45,019 nucleotides of DNA from positions 1 to 45,019 of the forward strand of contig JAEIOF010000004.1 of NCBI GenBank assembly GCA_016342445.1. Reading direction: 5' to 3'. The stretch is from Verrucomicrobiota bacterium (lineage in GTDB: Bacteria > Verrucomicrobiota > Kiritimatiellia > Kiritimatiellales > Tichowtungiaceae). This document shows positions 17,636 to 35,197 of this stretch, one piece after another; position 1 is the first letter of the stretch, and each line of letters starts with the position of its first letter. Made by a program: the position numbers and the translations under genes. The notes under the pieces are model-generated. The model saw only the letters and a list, made by a program, of their open reading frames with translations, had not been told where the DNA came from and searched no databases.

Positions 17636-17944
17636 TCAGATTTTAATGGTGATGTCCACGCCCGCCGGCAGATTCAGCTTTTTGAGCTCATCTACGGTTT
17701 TAATGGTCGGGTCGATGATGTCCAGCAAGCGTTTGTGCGTGCGGATCTCAAACTGCTCCATCGATTTTTTGTTCACAAACGGACTGCGGTTGACGGTATA
17801 CCGCTCGATGCGGGTCGGCATCGGAATGGGTCCGGCCACACGAGCGCCCGTGCGCTTAGCGGCTTCAACAATTTCTTTCGACGAGGTGTCGAGCACCCGA
17901 TGGTCGAAAGATTTTAAACGTATGCGTATGCGTTGATTATTCAT
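17636..17944 (-). CDS. rpsJ: 30S ribosomal protein S10 (NusE)
   Basis: 102 residues: [40 protein letters not shown] and a hydrophobic C-terminal strand. Besides its ribosomal role it acts as NusE in antitermination with NusB and links to NusG. It begins 9 bp after the fusA stop, so the str and S10 operons are fused here. Confidence 0.97.
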   Translation of the reverse strand: MNNQRIRIRLKSFDHRVLDTSSKEIVEAAKRTGARVAGPIPMPTRIERYTVNRSPFVNKKSMEQFEIRTHKRLLDIIDPTIKTVDELKKLNLPAGVDITIKI

Positions 17945-17953
17945 AACTTTTCT

Positions 17954-20092
<2,139 letters not shown>

Positions 20093-20128
20093 TTCAATTC
20101 TCAAAGAACAAGGGTCTGGAACCAGTCA

Positions 20129-20602
20129 TTACCACTTATAATGAGCAAAGGCTTTGTTCGCCTGAGCCATTTTGTGGGTGTCATCGCGCTTCTTAATCGC
20201 CGCACCCTGATTGGAGTAGGCATCCATCAATTCATTCGCCAGCGCACGGCGCATCGGCATCCCTTTACGGGTTTTGGAGTACTGGATCAACCAACGGCAA
20301 GCCAGTGCGGTTTGACGCTTGGCACCCACTTCGAGCGGGACCTGATAGGTAGCTCCACCGACACGTTTGGATTTTACTTCCAACTTCGGCTTAATATTCT
20401 CAACTGCACGAGAGAAGACCATCAACGGATCTTCATCAGGCATCTTAGTCTGAACATCTTCAAGTGCTCCGTAAACGATGGCTGCGGCGGTTGCCTTTTT
20501 GCCACGACCCATGATGCTGTTGACCATGTAGGCCACCAACTCGCTGTTAAAGCGGGGATCCGGAATAACTTCACGTTTTACTGCTGCGCGTCTTCTTGCC
20601 AT
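20129..20602 (-). CDS. rpsG: 30S ribosomal protein S7
   Basis: 157 residues, starting MARRRAAVKREVIPDPRFNS, with VNSIMGRGKKATAAAIVYGA, YQVPLEVGAKRQTALACRWL and MPMRRALANELMDA. S7 is a primary binder of the 16S 3' domain at the E site. It lies between rpsL and fusA. Confidence 0.97.
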   Translation of the reverse strand: MARRRAAVKREVIPDPRFNSELVAYMVNSIMGRGKKATAAAIVYGALEDVQTKMPDEDPLMVFSRAVENIKPKLEVKSKRVGGATYQVPLEVGAKRQTALACRWLIQYSKTRKGMPMRRALANELMDAYSNQGAAIKKRDDTHKMAQANKAFAHYKW

Positions 20603-20617
20603 GATTAAAAACCTTCT

Positions 20618-20992
20618 TTAAGCCTTCGGTCTCTTAGCGCCGTATTTTGAGCGCCCTTGTTTGCGTCCGTTCACACCGAGACAGTCCAGTGCACCGCGAA
20701 CGATGTGGTAACGAACACCCGGCAAGTCCTTCACACGACCGCCGCGAACCAGCACCATGCTGTGTTCCTGAAGATTGTGACCTTCGCCCGGAATGTAGGC
20801 ATTAATTTCGCGACCATTGGTCAAACGGACACGCGCCACTTTCCGCAACGCGGAGTTCGGCTTTTTCGGAGTCTGTGTCTTCACCAAAAGACAGACACCA
20901 CGACGCTGCGGACACGCGGTCAATGCAGGGCATTTCTTCTTCTTTTTCAGCGGAACACGCGGTTTTCTAACGAGTTGATTAATTGTCGGCAT
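20618..20992 (-). CDS. rpsL: 30S ribosomal protein S12
   Basis: 124 residues from the ATG at 20992, chosen because GGAAGGA lies 7 nt upstream and [12 protein letters not shown] is the standard S12 start; the frame itself opens six codons earlier. It contains [20 protein letters not shown] (streptomycin-site lysine PKKPNS) and [17 protein letters not shown], the decoding-centre loops. No resistance-type change is evident at these lysines. It is the first gene of the superoperon. Confidence 0.97.
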   Translation of the reverse strand: MPTINQLVRKPRVPLKKKKKCPALTACPQRRGVCLLVKTQTPKKPNSALRKVARVRLTNGREINAYIPGEGHNLQEHSMVLVRGGRVKDLPGVRYHIVRGALDCLGVNGRKQGRSKYGAKRPKA

Positions 20993-21024
20993 AAATATTC
21001 CTTCCCTCAAAAATCGAGCGGCAG

Positions 21025-21053
21025 ATAGTATGTTCCTGCCGCCCGCCCCGCAA
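21025..21053 (-). promoter_or_regulatory. Promoter of the str-S10-spc superoperon
   Basis: On the minus strand TTGCGG (21048-21053) and TACTAT (21025-21030) are separated by 17 bp, upstream of the rpsL Shine-Dalgarno. The inferred start lies near 21018, giving a leader of about 25 nt. Confidence 0.6.
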
Positions 21054-21300
21054 GCATTACATTAATTTTTTTTGCAGTTTTTTCTCAGCACCGGAATCCA
21101 CTGCAAAAAATGCGGCGCAAGCGGGCTATACAACCAAAAAACCAAAGAATAGCAAGGCTCTCCTGCAACTTCTTTTCACAATCCACTCCGCACCGAACCC
21201 TACGCCCCTGCCCTGTCGCCGGATAAAATGTTCCAATGATTGGAAACCGGCCCAAAGATTGTAACTTTGCTCCCGACGCCCTTGTGCCGCGACCCCGTCC
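21054..21300. other. recA-rpsL intergenic region with one palindrome
   Basis: Non-coding. It contains an inverted repeat of TTTTTTGCAG (about 21067-21076) with CTGCAAAAAA (21101-21110), which is A/T-rich with a long loop, and one exact palindrome at 21231-21245. No clear recA terminator is visible. Confidence 0.4.
21231..21245. repeat. TTCCAA-N3-TTGGAA palindrome downstream of recA
   Basis: Exact copy with centre TGA, about 56 bp past the recA stop. It is a single copy. Confidence 0.85.
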
Positions 21301-22317
21301 TTACGTCTTCTTAGAGCTCTCGGCTTCGAGGATCTTGGAGACGAGTTCGTCGGCCAGCGTGGGGTCGTCGAGGAGCGCTTTGCGCGCGCCCTCACGTCCC
21401 TGTCCCAGTTGCTGCCCATCACAGGAGAGCCAGGAGCCCTTCTTTTCGATCAATCCGGCCTCAATCCCGGCGTCCACGATGGAGCCGGCCCATGAAATGC
21501 CTTCGGCGTAGAGAATGTCGAACTCAGCGACCCTGAACGGCGCGGCCACTTTATTTTTCACCACCTTGACCTTGGTACGGTTCCCATAGATGGAGCCGTC
21601 GGTATTTTTGAGCTGACCGATGCGACGGATGTCGAGTCGAACAGAGGCATAAAATTTCAGTGCGCGGCCGCCGGGAGTGGTTTCGGGGCTACCGAACATC
21701 ACACCAACTTTTTCACGAATCTGGTTAGTGAAGATGCAACAGCAGTTGGTGCGGTTAATCGCGGAGGTCAGCTTACGAAGCGCCTGACTCATCAATCGAG
21801 CCTGCAGGCCGACGTGAGACTGGCCCATTTCGCCGTCGAGCTCGGCGCGCGGCGCGAGTGCTGCAACGGAGTCGAGCACCACAACATCAACCGACCCGCT
21901 CTGAATCAGCGTTTCGCAGATATTGAGCGCCTCTTCGCCCGAGTCGGGTTGGGAGACGAGCAGATTATCGATGTCCACACCAATCTTCTTGGCATATGCC
22001 GGATCCAACGCGTGTTCGGTATCGATAAAAGCGGCGATTCCGCCCTCTCTCTGAACGTTGGCGATGATGTGAGAACAAAGCGTTGTTTTTCCGGAGGATT
22101 CCGGGCCAAAAATTTCAATCACGCGCCCTTTAGGCACGCCGCCGATTCCGAGGGCAAGATCGAGCGTCAGTGCGCCCGTGGAAATATGAGCGATGGTCTT
22201 CGGGATTTCCTGATCACCCAAGCGGACAATTGCTCCGTCGCCATATTGTTGCTTAATCTGCGCGATAACCGTCTCAATATCGACGGTTCCTGTCTTTTTT
22301 TCTTTTTTAGCGGCCAT
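21301..22317 (-). CDS. recA: Recombinase RecA
   Basis: 338 residues. Walker A GPESSGKT at 71-78, [16 protein letters not shown], Walker [11 protein letters not shown], loop L1 [20 protein letters not shown] and loop L2 [20 protein letters not shown] are all intact. It is the central strand-exchange protein and SOS co-protease. The promoter is close to the ATG and I see no classical SOS box in the upstream region. The gene is monocistronic and divergent from the Hpt/response regulator pair. Confidence 0.98.
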   Translation of the reverse strand: MAAKKEKKTGTVDIETVIAQIKQQYGDGAIVRLGDQEIPKTIAHISTGALTLDLALGIGGVPKGRVIEIFGPESSGKTTLCSHIIANVQREGGIAAFIDTEHALDPAYAKKIGVDIDNLLVSQPDSGEEALNICETLIQSGSVDVVVLDSVAALAPRAELDGEMGQSHVGLQARLMSQALRKLTSAINRTNCCCIFTNQIREKVGVMFGSPETTPGGRALKFYASVRLDIRRIGQLKNTDGSIYGNRTKVKVVKNKVAAPFRVAEFDILYAEGISWAGSIVDAGIEAGLIEKKGSWLSCDGQQLGQGREGARKALLDDPTLADELVSKILEAESSKKT

Positions 22318-22326
22318 AGTTCGGAG

Positions 22327-22354
22327 AGGTTACACTGCCGAAAAAATTGTGCAA
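22327..22354 (-). promoter_or_regulatory. recA promoter, very short leader
   Basis: On the minus strand TTGCAC (22349-22354), a 16-bp spacer and TAACCT (22327-22332), ending 9 nt before the recA ATG. No Shine-Dalgarno is present, so the transcript probably begins within a few bases of the start codon. Confidence 0.5.
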
Positions 22355-22574
22355 GCGCGGAAACTTCCCATCCAAGCTTACAGGCTCCAGACCGCCTATT
22401 TTCCGTTCATATGATACCGATTGAGCCATATTTGCAGATCGACGAGCAGACTCTAAAGATCCTCCTCGCGCCATGCCGCCTGCTAAATGAGCTATAGCGC
22501 GACCATGCCGCACCTTCAACTTCAGGTGCCAGCACGATGTTACGTCCAAAAAATGCCAATAAAGGAACAAACGG

Positions 22575-22594
22575 GGTGTTTAATAACACCTTTT
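22575..22594 (+). terminator. Small hairpin with T-run upstream of the Hpt gene
   Basis: GGTGTT (22575-22580), loop TAAT, AACACC (22585-22590), then TTTT. It is a weak terminator form or an operator-like palindrome just upstream of the inferred Hpt promoter. No gene on the plus strand ends here. Confidence 0.3.
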
Positions 22595-22598
22595 CACA

Positions 22599-22628
22599 TT
22601 GCTTGTGCCGCTGCGGACTCCTTATAGT
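22599..22628 (+). promoter_or_regulatory. Promoter of the Hpt/response regulator pair (leaderless)
   Basis: TTGCTT (22599-22604), an 18-bp spacer and TATAGT (22623-22628), which ends 7 nt before the ATG at 22636. There is no Shine-Dalgarno. Confidence 0.5.
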
Positions 22629-22635
22629 CCACGCT

Positions 22636-22989
22636 ATGAACACCACTGACTCAATTGATCTTAAACTTCTTATGGAGTCATCCTGTGATGACCGGGACAT
22701 CGCCATTGACCTGATTCACCTCTATTTCGACCTGACCGGCGAGGAGCTGGCCCGGCTCGAAGAAGCGGCGGGTAACGGGGATGCCGCGACCGTCTCGGCG
22801 GTCGCGCACAAATGCGCGGGGTCAAGCGTTGCCTGCGGAATGACAACACTGGGCATCCTGCTGCGCGCGCTTGAACTGGATGCCAAACAGGGACTGCCCG
22901 AGAACTTTCCGGAGCAACTAAAAAACATAAAAGAAGAAATGTCTGCAGTCCGCGACATTCTAAACAATCATTTCAACTGCGCATTTTAA
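22636..22989 (+). CDS. Histidine phosphotransfer (Hpt) domain protein
   Basis: 117 residues from the ATG at 22636. The longer frame adds 33 codons that do not fit the fold. The four-helix Hpt signature is VAHKCAGSSVACGM with phospho-accepting H58, comparable to the AHxLKGSS consensus, and an acidic helix precedes it. It would relay phosphate between hybrid histidine kinases and receivers. The stop is 2 bp before the ATG of a response regulator, so the two almost certainly work together. No kinase lies nearby. Confidence 0.8.
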   Translation: MNTTDSIDLKLLMESSCDDRDIAIDLIHLYFDLTGEELARLEEAAGNGDAATVSAVAHKCAGSSVACGMTTLGILLRALELDAKQGLPENFPEQLKNIKEEMSAVRDILNNHFNCAF

Positions 22990-22991
22990 TT

Positions 22992-23744
22992 ATGAAAACG
23001 ATCCTGCTTGTTGACGACGACCTGTTTGTAACCACGCTTTATAAAACAAAGCTGTCAGGCGAAGGATATCAGGTGGAAACGGCCAACAGCGGCGCAGAAG
23101 CGCTGTCTAAACTGGAACATCTCCGCCCGGACACCATCATCCTCGACCTCAATATGCCTGAAATGAACGGCGTGGAAGTTCTAAAGCAAATCCGCAACAT
23201 CCCGGAACTCAAAGACGTCCCGGTCATCATTTTTTCTAATGGACACGTTCAAAGTCTGCTCGACGAAGTCTGTCCGCTGGGCGTTCAAAAGTTTTTCACC
23301 AAATCTCTATGCCCACCAAACCGCCTGCTTGCGGAGATTCAAAACACCTTAGAGGCAGCGCCTATCGGCCAGAGCGGAAGCAAGCCAACCCCGCTAGAAA
23401 CCGCTGCGGCATCGACTGCGCCGGACGCACCCGTAAGAGCCGTGGCAATCGGCGCGCATCCCGAAGTCCAGCGCAAAGTACTGGCCGGCCTCTACCGGAG
23501 CGTCCAGCCCGAAATGAAGGCCGCGCTAGCGGATAAATCCGAATCGCGCCGCGAAGTGCTGGGCAGGGCTTTAAAACATCTGTTCAACGATCTGTATGAT
23601 CACCCCGAGCATATCACAGAAACCTCCATCCAAACCTTGATGCAAGGCCTCGGAAATCTACATCAAGCCGACCCCGCACCAACCAACCCCGTTCTGGATT
23701 CTGAGGCCGCCCTCAAAAGCATTCTCCAATCCTTTGAAGAGTAA
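22992..23744 (+). CDS. Response regulator with a novel helical C-terminal region
   Basis: 250 residues. Residues 1-120 are a CheY-like receiver with the acidic pair D8/D9, phospho-acceptor D52 (ILDLNMPEMNG), S82 in place of the switch Thr, and K104 (FFTKS). A Pro/Ala-rich linker (about 125-150) leads to a charged, apparently all-helical region (GAHPEVQRKVLAGLYRSVQP onward) that I do not recognise. It has no obvious HTH, GGDEF or other output motif. It is adjacent to the Hpt gene and probably its phosphorylation partner. Confidence 0.85.
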   Translation: MKTILLVDDDLFVTTLYKTKLSGEGYQVETANSGAEALSKLEHLRPDTIILDLNMPEMNGVEVLKQIRNIPELKDVPVIIFSNGHVQSLLDEVCPLGVQKFFTKSLCPPNRLLAEIQNTLEAAPIGQSGSKPTPLETAAASTAPDAPVRAVAIGAHPEVQRKVLAGLYRSVQPEMKAALADKSESRREVLGRALKHLFNDLYDHPEHITETSIQTLMQGLGNLHQADPAPTNPVLDSEAALKSILQSFEE

Positions 23745-23903
23745 AGCCACGGCGGGCCAGCGGATTTTTCCAGTGTTTTGCCGGATCATCTCGCGAACCC
23801 GATTCTTCGGGCCGGCTTCCAATGGTTGCCACTTCACTGCGTTCCGTTGCCGGTCGCAATAGCGCCGGCCTCTCTCCCGCTGGTCGAGTGAAAAAACTGC
23901 AGA
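23745..23903. other. Gap with two decayed palindrome-like sites
   Basis: No gene. TTCCAGTGTTTTGCC (about 23768) and TTCCAATGGTTGCCA (about 23817) look like degenerate family members with 2-3 or more changes. They are not in the usual spacing, so this is tentative. Confidence 0.25.
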
Positions 23904-25661
23904 TCAGCCGTGCGAGTCGAGTTCGGCCCAGCGGTTGAAGGCGGTTTCAAGCTCGTGCGGAACGGCTTCGGCTCGCGCGGTGACGGTTTTAATCTCGACC
24001 GGATCACGACGGTAGAAATCAGGATCGTTGAGGGTCGTGTTCAACTTTTCAAGCTCCGCTTCGAGCGTCTCAATGAGCCGGGGCAGTTCCTTCAGCTCCT
24101 CCCGCTCCTTATTGGTCAGCTTGCGCGTCCGCTCCTTCAACGACTCATCAACTTTTCGAGTCTGAACCGTAGCCTTCTGCTGCCGAGCGGATTGCTCAAG
24201 CCAGTCGTCGTAACCGCCGGCGTATTCGCCGATGCTCCCGCTCTCGAAAACAAGCGTTGAAGTTACGACGTTGTTGAGAAAAGCGCGGTCGTGACTGACA
24301 AGCAGAACGGTTCCCTGATACTCGGCCAGCAGCTCCTCGAGCAGGTCGAGCGTTTCCACATCCAGATCATTGGTCGGCTCGTCGAGCACCAGCAGGTTAG
24401 AGGACTGAGCAAAGAGCTTGGCGAGCATCAGGCGATTGCGTTCGCCGCCGGAGAGCGACCCGACCGGTTGCTCGGCATCCGCCGGAGAAAAGAGAAAATT
24501 ATTCAAATAGCCAATCACATGCTGACTTCCGCTATTGGTCTGAACGTACTCATTGTCGCCGCACAAATTCCACTTCACGCTCTTGGTTTCGTCGAGCTGG
24601 ATCCGATGCTGATCGAAATAAGCGATTTCGAGGCGTGTGCCATGACGCACCTCGCCCCTCGTCGGTTCGAGTTGCCCGAGCAGCGCATTGATCAGCGTCG
24701 ATTTCCCGCATCCATTAGGGCCGATGATACCGATACGATCGCCGCGCAAAATCTCGGTCGAAAAACCACTAACGATCACTTTGCCGTCATAGCCGCAGGA
24801 AATATTATCGGCAGTGATCACCTTGCGGCCCGAGGCGCCCGCTTCGTGCAGCTGCATCTTGACGGTCCCGGAGCGCTCGCGGCGCTGCGAACGGTCGCTA
24901 CGCATCTTTTCGAGCTCGCGCACACGGCCCTCATTACGCGTTCGCCGCGCCTTGATCCCCTTACGAATCCAAACCTCCTCCTGCGCCAGCTTTCGGTCGA
25001 ACTGAGCCCGCTGCCCCTCTTCCGCATCCAGCAGATCCTGCCTGCGCTTGAGATAGGTCGAATAATCGCACTCCCAGCTGGTCAGATTCCCACGATCAAG
25101 TTCGACGATACGGGTGGCCAACTTCTGCAAAAACACGCGGTCATGCGTCACAAATAAAACAGTACCGCGCCAACGGAGCAAAAAGTTTTCCAACCATTGG
25201 ATGGATTCAATATCGAGGTGATTGGTCGGCTCGTCGAGAATCAGCACATCGGGTTCGTTCACCAGCGTTTTGGCCAGCAGCGCGCGGCGGCGCATCCCGC
25301 CGGACAGTGCCGAAAACTCCTGCTCGCCATCGAGATTCATCAACGAAATCACCTTTTCCACCGGATGATCCAGCGCGTGCTCGTGGTTCCAATCCTTGGA
25401 AATAATATCGAACACCGTACCCTGAAGGTCTTGCGGAACCTTTTGGGTCAGGCGGGCGACCGTCACGCCGCCCTGACGAAGAACCGCCCCGCCGTCCGGC
25501 TCCAGATCGCCGCTGAGGATTTTGAGAAGGGTCGACTTGCCCTCCCCGTTGCGCCCGAGCAGACAGATCCGCTCTCCCGGTTCAATCTGAAGAGTCGCCC
25601 CGTCGAGCAGCTTGGGGCCGCCGAAAGCAATTTGAATGTTTTGTAAGCTAAGTAGTGCCAT
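23904..25661 (-). CDS. uup: ABC-F family ATPase, Uup type
   Basis: 585 residues from MALLSLQNIQIAFGG. The frame stays open 87 codons further, but that part is only translated palindrome repeats. Two ABC modules: Walker A GRNGEGKST (36-44) and GPNGCGKST (314-322), signatures LSGGMRRRALLAK and LSGGERNRLMLAK, Walker B ILDEPTNHLD and VLDEPTNDLD. The inter-domain linker with EEVWIRKGIKARRTRNEGRV and the C-terminal coiled coil (about 500-585) mark the Uup subgroup, which acts on ribosomes and branched DNA. It has no membrane domain. No Shine-Dalgarno is present; TACATT lies 10 nt before the ATG. Palindromes at 25188 and 25387 lie in frame. Confidence 0.88.
   Translation of the reverse strand: MALLSLQNIQIAFGGPKLLDGATLQIEPGERICLLGRNGEGKSTLLKILSGDLEPDGGAVLRQGGVTVARLTQKVPQDLQGTVFDIISKDWNHEHALDHPVEKVISLMNLDGEQEFSALSGGMRRRALLAKTLVNEPDVLILDEPTNHLDIESIQWLENFLLRWRGTVLFVTHDRVFLQKLATRIVELDRGNLTSWECDYSTYLKRRQDLLDAEEGQRAQFDRKLAQEEVWIRKGIKARRTRNEGRVRELEKMRSDRSQRRERSGTVKMQLHEAGASGRKVITADNISCGYDGKVIVSGFSTEILRGDRIGIIGPNGCGKSTLINALLGQLEPTRGEVRHGTRLEIAYFDQHRIQLDETKSVKWNLCGDNEYVQTNSGSQHVIGYLNNFLFSPADAEQPVGSLSGGERNRLMLAKLFAQSSNLLVLDEPTNDLDVETLDLLEELLAEYQGTVLLVSHDRAFLNNVVTSTLVFESGSIGEYAGGYDDWLEQSARQQKATVQTRKVDESLKERTRKLTNKEREELKELPRLIETLEAELEKLNTTLNDPDFYRRDPVEIKTVTARAEAVPHELETAFNRWAELDSHG
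25188..25202. repeat. TTCCAA/TTGGAT palindrome in uup
   Basis: One change from the consensus. It is translated as IQWLEN just after the first Walker B/D-loop, at a position where ABC-F proteins naturally have a WLE-type sequence. Confidence 0.6.
25387..25401. repeat. TTCCAA-N3-TTGGAA palindrome in uup
   Basis: Exact copy with centre TCC, translated on the minus strand as ISKDWNHE in the first ABC module. Confidence 0.8.
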
Positions 25662-25671
25662 AAGGCGTGGA

Positions 25672-25699
25672 AATGTAACGGTTCGCCTCTGAGAAACAA
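25672..25699 (-). promoter_or_regulatory. Possible uup promoter, very short leader
   Basis: On the minus strand TTGTTT (25694-25699), a 16-bp spacer and TACATT (25672-25677), which ends 10 nt before the ATG at 25661. Confidence 0.4.
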
Positions 25700-25737
25700 G
25701 CCGGAAGGCATTCGGAATTGAAAACAGACAGACCGTT

Positions 25738-25898
25738 TTCCAAGCAGTGGAAGCGGGCTGAGCCGGGAATCCTTCTGTTTTCCAAGCATTGAAAAAAAAC
25801 CGATGTGATTTTTCCAACCATTGGAACCCGCTGAGCCGGGGGCTTTCTGTTTTTCCAAACATTGGAAAAACAGAGACGAAAAGTTCCAATGGGTGGAA
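25738..25898 (+). repeat. Cluster of five palindromes, composite element, upstream of uup
   Basis: Copies start at 25738 (one change), 25780 (one change), 25812 (exact), 25853 (exact) and 25884 (one change). Distances are 42, 32, 41 and 31 bp, alternating long and short spacers. The two long spacers share GCTGAGCCGGG and end in CTTTCTGTTT or CTTCTGTT. The last short spacer ends GACGAAAAG. It reads through as an open frame on both strands, which produces misleading N-terminal extensions of uup. Confidence 0.92.
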
Positions 25899-25920
25899 AC
25901 CATCCCGGCGGCGGGCGGGC

Positions 25921-25957
25921 ATATATCGTAATACGATATATCACATAGTGATATATC
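25921..25957. promoter_or_regulatory. Two overlapping perfect palindromes (operator-like)
   Basis: ATATATCGTA-A-TACGATATAT (25921-25941) and GATATATCAC-ATA-GTGATATATC (25935-25957) are both perfect with 10-base arms and share GATATAT. They lie between the palindrome cluster and the rpoC terminator, far AT-richer than their surroundings. They could be an operator for an unidentified regulator or alternative RNA hairpins. Confidence 0.55.
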
Positions 25958-25980
25958 TAGCAGGGTGCGACGCAGGGACA

Positions 25981-26013
25981 AAAAAAGCGCCCCGGAATTC
26001 GGGGCGCTTTTTC
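25981..26013 (-). terminator. Intrinsic terminator of the tuf-rpoBC superoperon
   Basis: An 11-bp stem (AAAGCGCCCCG / CGGGGCGCTTT) with a 5-nt loop and a T-run on the minus strand, about 20-50 bp beyond the rpoC stop. The A-run on one side and T-run on the other make it potentially bidirectional. Confidence 0.92.
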
Positions 26014-26031
26014 GGAACTCTTTTGGAGTTC

Positions 26032-30222
<4,191 letters not shown>

Positions 30223-30250
30223 GATTCTCCTGTCAAAGATTAAAGATGCC

Positions 30251-34030
<3,780 letters not shown>

Positions 34031-34068
34031 TAAATTACCTTCAGGCTCATATTAGACGCTTAAACCCC

Positions 34069-34148
34069 CCGCTTCAAATGAAGCGGCAGGCTCACGAAAT
34101 TCAACCACACCACTTGACGCACAGAAGCACCGGCGGGGAAACCGCCGG
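34069..34148 (-). promoter_or_regulatory. rplL-rpoB intergenic hairpins
   Basis: Two stems lie in the gap: CCGCTTC-AAAT-GAAGCGG (34069-34086) and CCGGCGG-GGAAA-CCGCCGG (34130-34148). Neither is followed by a U-run on the minus strand. The position equals that of the E. coli rplL-rpoB attenuator and RNase III site, so attenuation or processing is a reasonable inference. Confidence 0.55.
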
Positions 34149-34171
34149 GCTACGACTGCGCATCGCTTTTG

Positions 34172-34603
34172 TTACTTGATTTCGACGGTCGCGCCAACGC
34201 CTTCGAGCGTTGCCTTGATCGAATCGGCTTCTTCCTGAGAGACGCCTTCTTTAACCGCTTTTGGTGCGCTGTCGACCAGGTCTTTAGATTCTTTCAGTCC
34301 CAGGCCGGTAATTGCGCGCAACTCTTTAATGACCTGAATCTTCTGCGAACCAGGAACCGTCAGTACAACCGTAAATTCGGTCTGAGCTTCTGCGGCAGCT
34401 TCGCCACCAGCTGCGGCACCGCCAGCTGCGGCAACCGCAACGGGGGCTGCTGCGGAAACGCCCAAACGGACTTCCAGAGCTTTCACCAGGTTGGAAAGTT
34501 CCAACACCGAAATACCTTCGATCCAGTCAACAAACTCAGCCATTTTGCCTTCGAGTTTGACTTCTACTTTTGCTTCTTCAGCATCTTTTACTTCTTCAGC
34601 CAT
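34172..34603 (-). CDS. rplL: 50S ribosomal protein L7/L12 with N-terminal extension
   Basis: 143 residues, about 20 longer than usual. A perfect AGGAGG lies 6 nt before the first ATG, so the acidic/basic extension [20 protein letters not shown] is genuinely translated; the familiar start would be near [20 protein letters not shown]. An Ala/Gly hinge ([17 protein letters not shown]) joins the dimerisation domain to the factor-binding domain ([20 protein letters not shown]). The stalk recruits EF-Tu and EF-G. Confidence 0.95.
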   Translation of the reverse strand: MAEEVKDAEEAKVEVKLEGKMAEFVDWIEGISVLELSNLVKALEVRLGVSAAAPVAVAAAGGAAAGGEAAAEAQTEFTVVLTVPGSQKIQVIKELRAITGLGLKESKDLVDSAPKAVKEGVSQEEADSIKATLEGVGATVEIK

Positions 34604-34654
34604 TTTTATTCCTCCTACAGATATATGAATCCCAACAATTAAATGAAAACGTTT

Positions 34655-35179
34655 TTACGCTGCCTGTTCTTTTTTTTCTACGACGGCATTGAGCACGTAT
34701 AGCAAACTGCAAACCTTCTGGTTCATCACGCCGACCACCTGAGTCATCGGGGCGGCCAGTGTGCCAACAAGCATTGCCTGAAGCTCTTTTTTGCCCGGCA
34801 GATCTGCCAATGCCACAACGTCATTCGACGAAAGAACGGAGCCTTCGAGTACGCCACCCTTAATGACCGGCTTTTTCGTTGCCGCAGAAAACTTCTTCAG
34901 AATCTTCGCCACTTCGACCACATCGCCAGCACCGCTGATCATCGCGGTCGGCCCAGTCAGCGTGTTCAGATTGCCATAGATGCGGTTGAGGGTGGTGTTT
35001 TTGACCACTTTCAGTTTCGCATCAGCACCCTTAAGCTGTTTTTTAAAATCCAGCGTTTCAAGCACGGTCATGCCGGTACAATCGGTTAGCAACATGTAAA
35101 GCGCACCGGAGACACTCTCCTGCACCTCGTTAAACATCGCCTGTTTTTCAAGTCTCAAATTTGTATTTTCTGTGCTCAT
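34655..35179 (-). CDS. rplJ: 50S ribosomal protein L10
   Basis: 174 residues. LYMLLTDCTGMTVLETLDFK, KQLKGADAKLKVVKNTTLNR and GPTAMISGAGDVVEVAKILK fit L10, the base of the L7/L12 stalk, with an Ala-rich C-terminal helix for L12 dimers. It lies between rplA and rplL, 18 bp after rplA. Confidence 0.96.
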   Translation of the reverse strand: MSTENTNLRLEKQAMFNEVQESVSGALYMLLTDCTGMTVLETLDFKKQLKGADAKLKVVKNTTLNRIYGNLNTLTGPTAMISGAGDVVEVAKILKKFSAATKKPVIKGGVLEGSVLSSNDVVALADLPGKKELQAMLVGTLAAPMTQVVGVMNQKVCSLLYVLNAVVEKKEQAA

Positions 35180-35197
35180 GACTCGTATGTCCTCAGG

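Noticed and set aside
22411-22497. tRNA-like stretch (minus strand TAGCTCATTTAGCAGG, CTTTAGA loop; plus strand ending GCGCGACCA) and a 28-codon ORF upstream of recA
   Set aside because: No matching acceptor arms, no T-loop (GTTCGA) and unpaired anticodon stem; the small ORF has no ribosome binding site or family resemblance. At most a decayed tRNA fragment.
22318-22635. SOS (LexA) box in the recA-Hpt intergenic region
   Set aside because: No TGTTC-N4-GAACA, GAAC-N4-GTTC or CTGT-N8-ACAG type site was found by eye; the host's LexA motif may differ.
25662-25922. 87-codon N-terminal extension of the uup frame
   Set aside because: It is only translated palindrome repeats, lacks a start signal, and ABC-F proteins begin at MALLSLQN.
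34490-34507. GGTTGGAAAGTTCCAAC in rplL as another family palindrome
   Set aside because: The half-sites are in the reverse order (TTGGAA first) with a 2-bp centre and lie in ordinary coding sequence, so it is probably chance.
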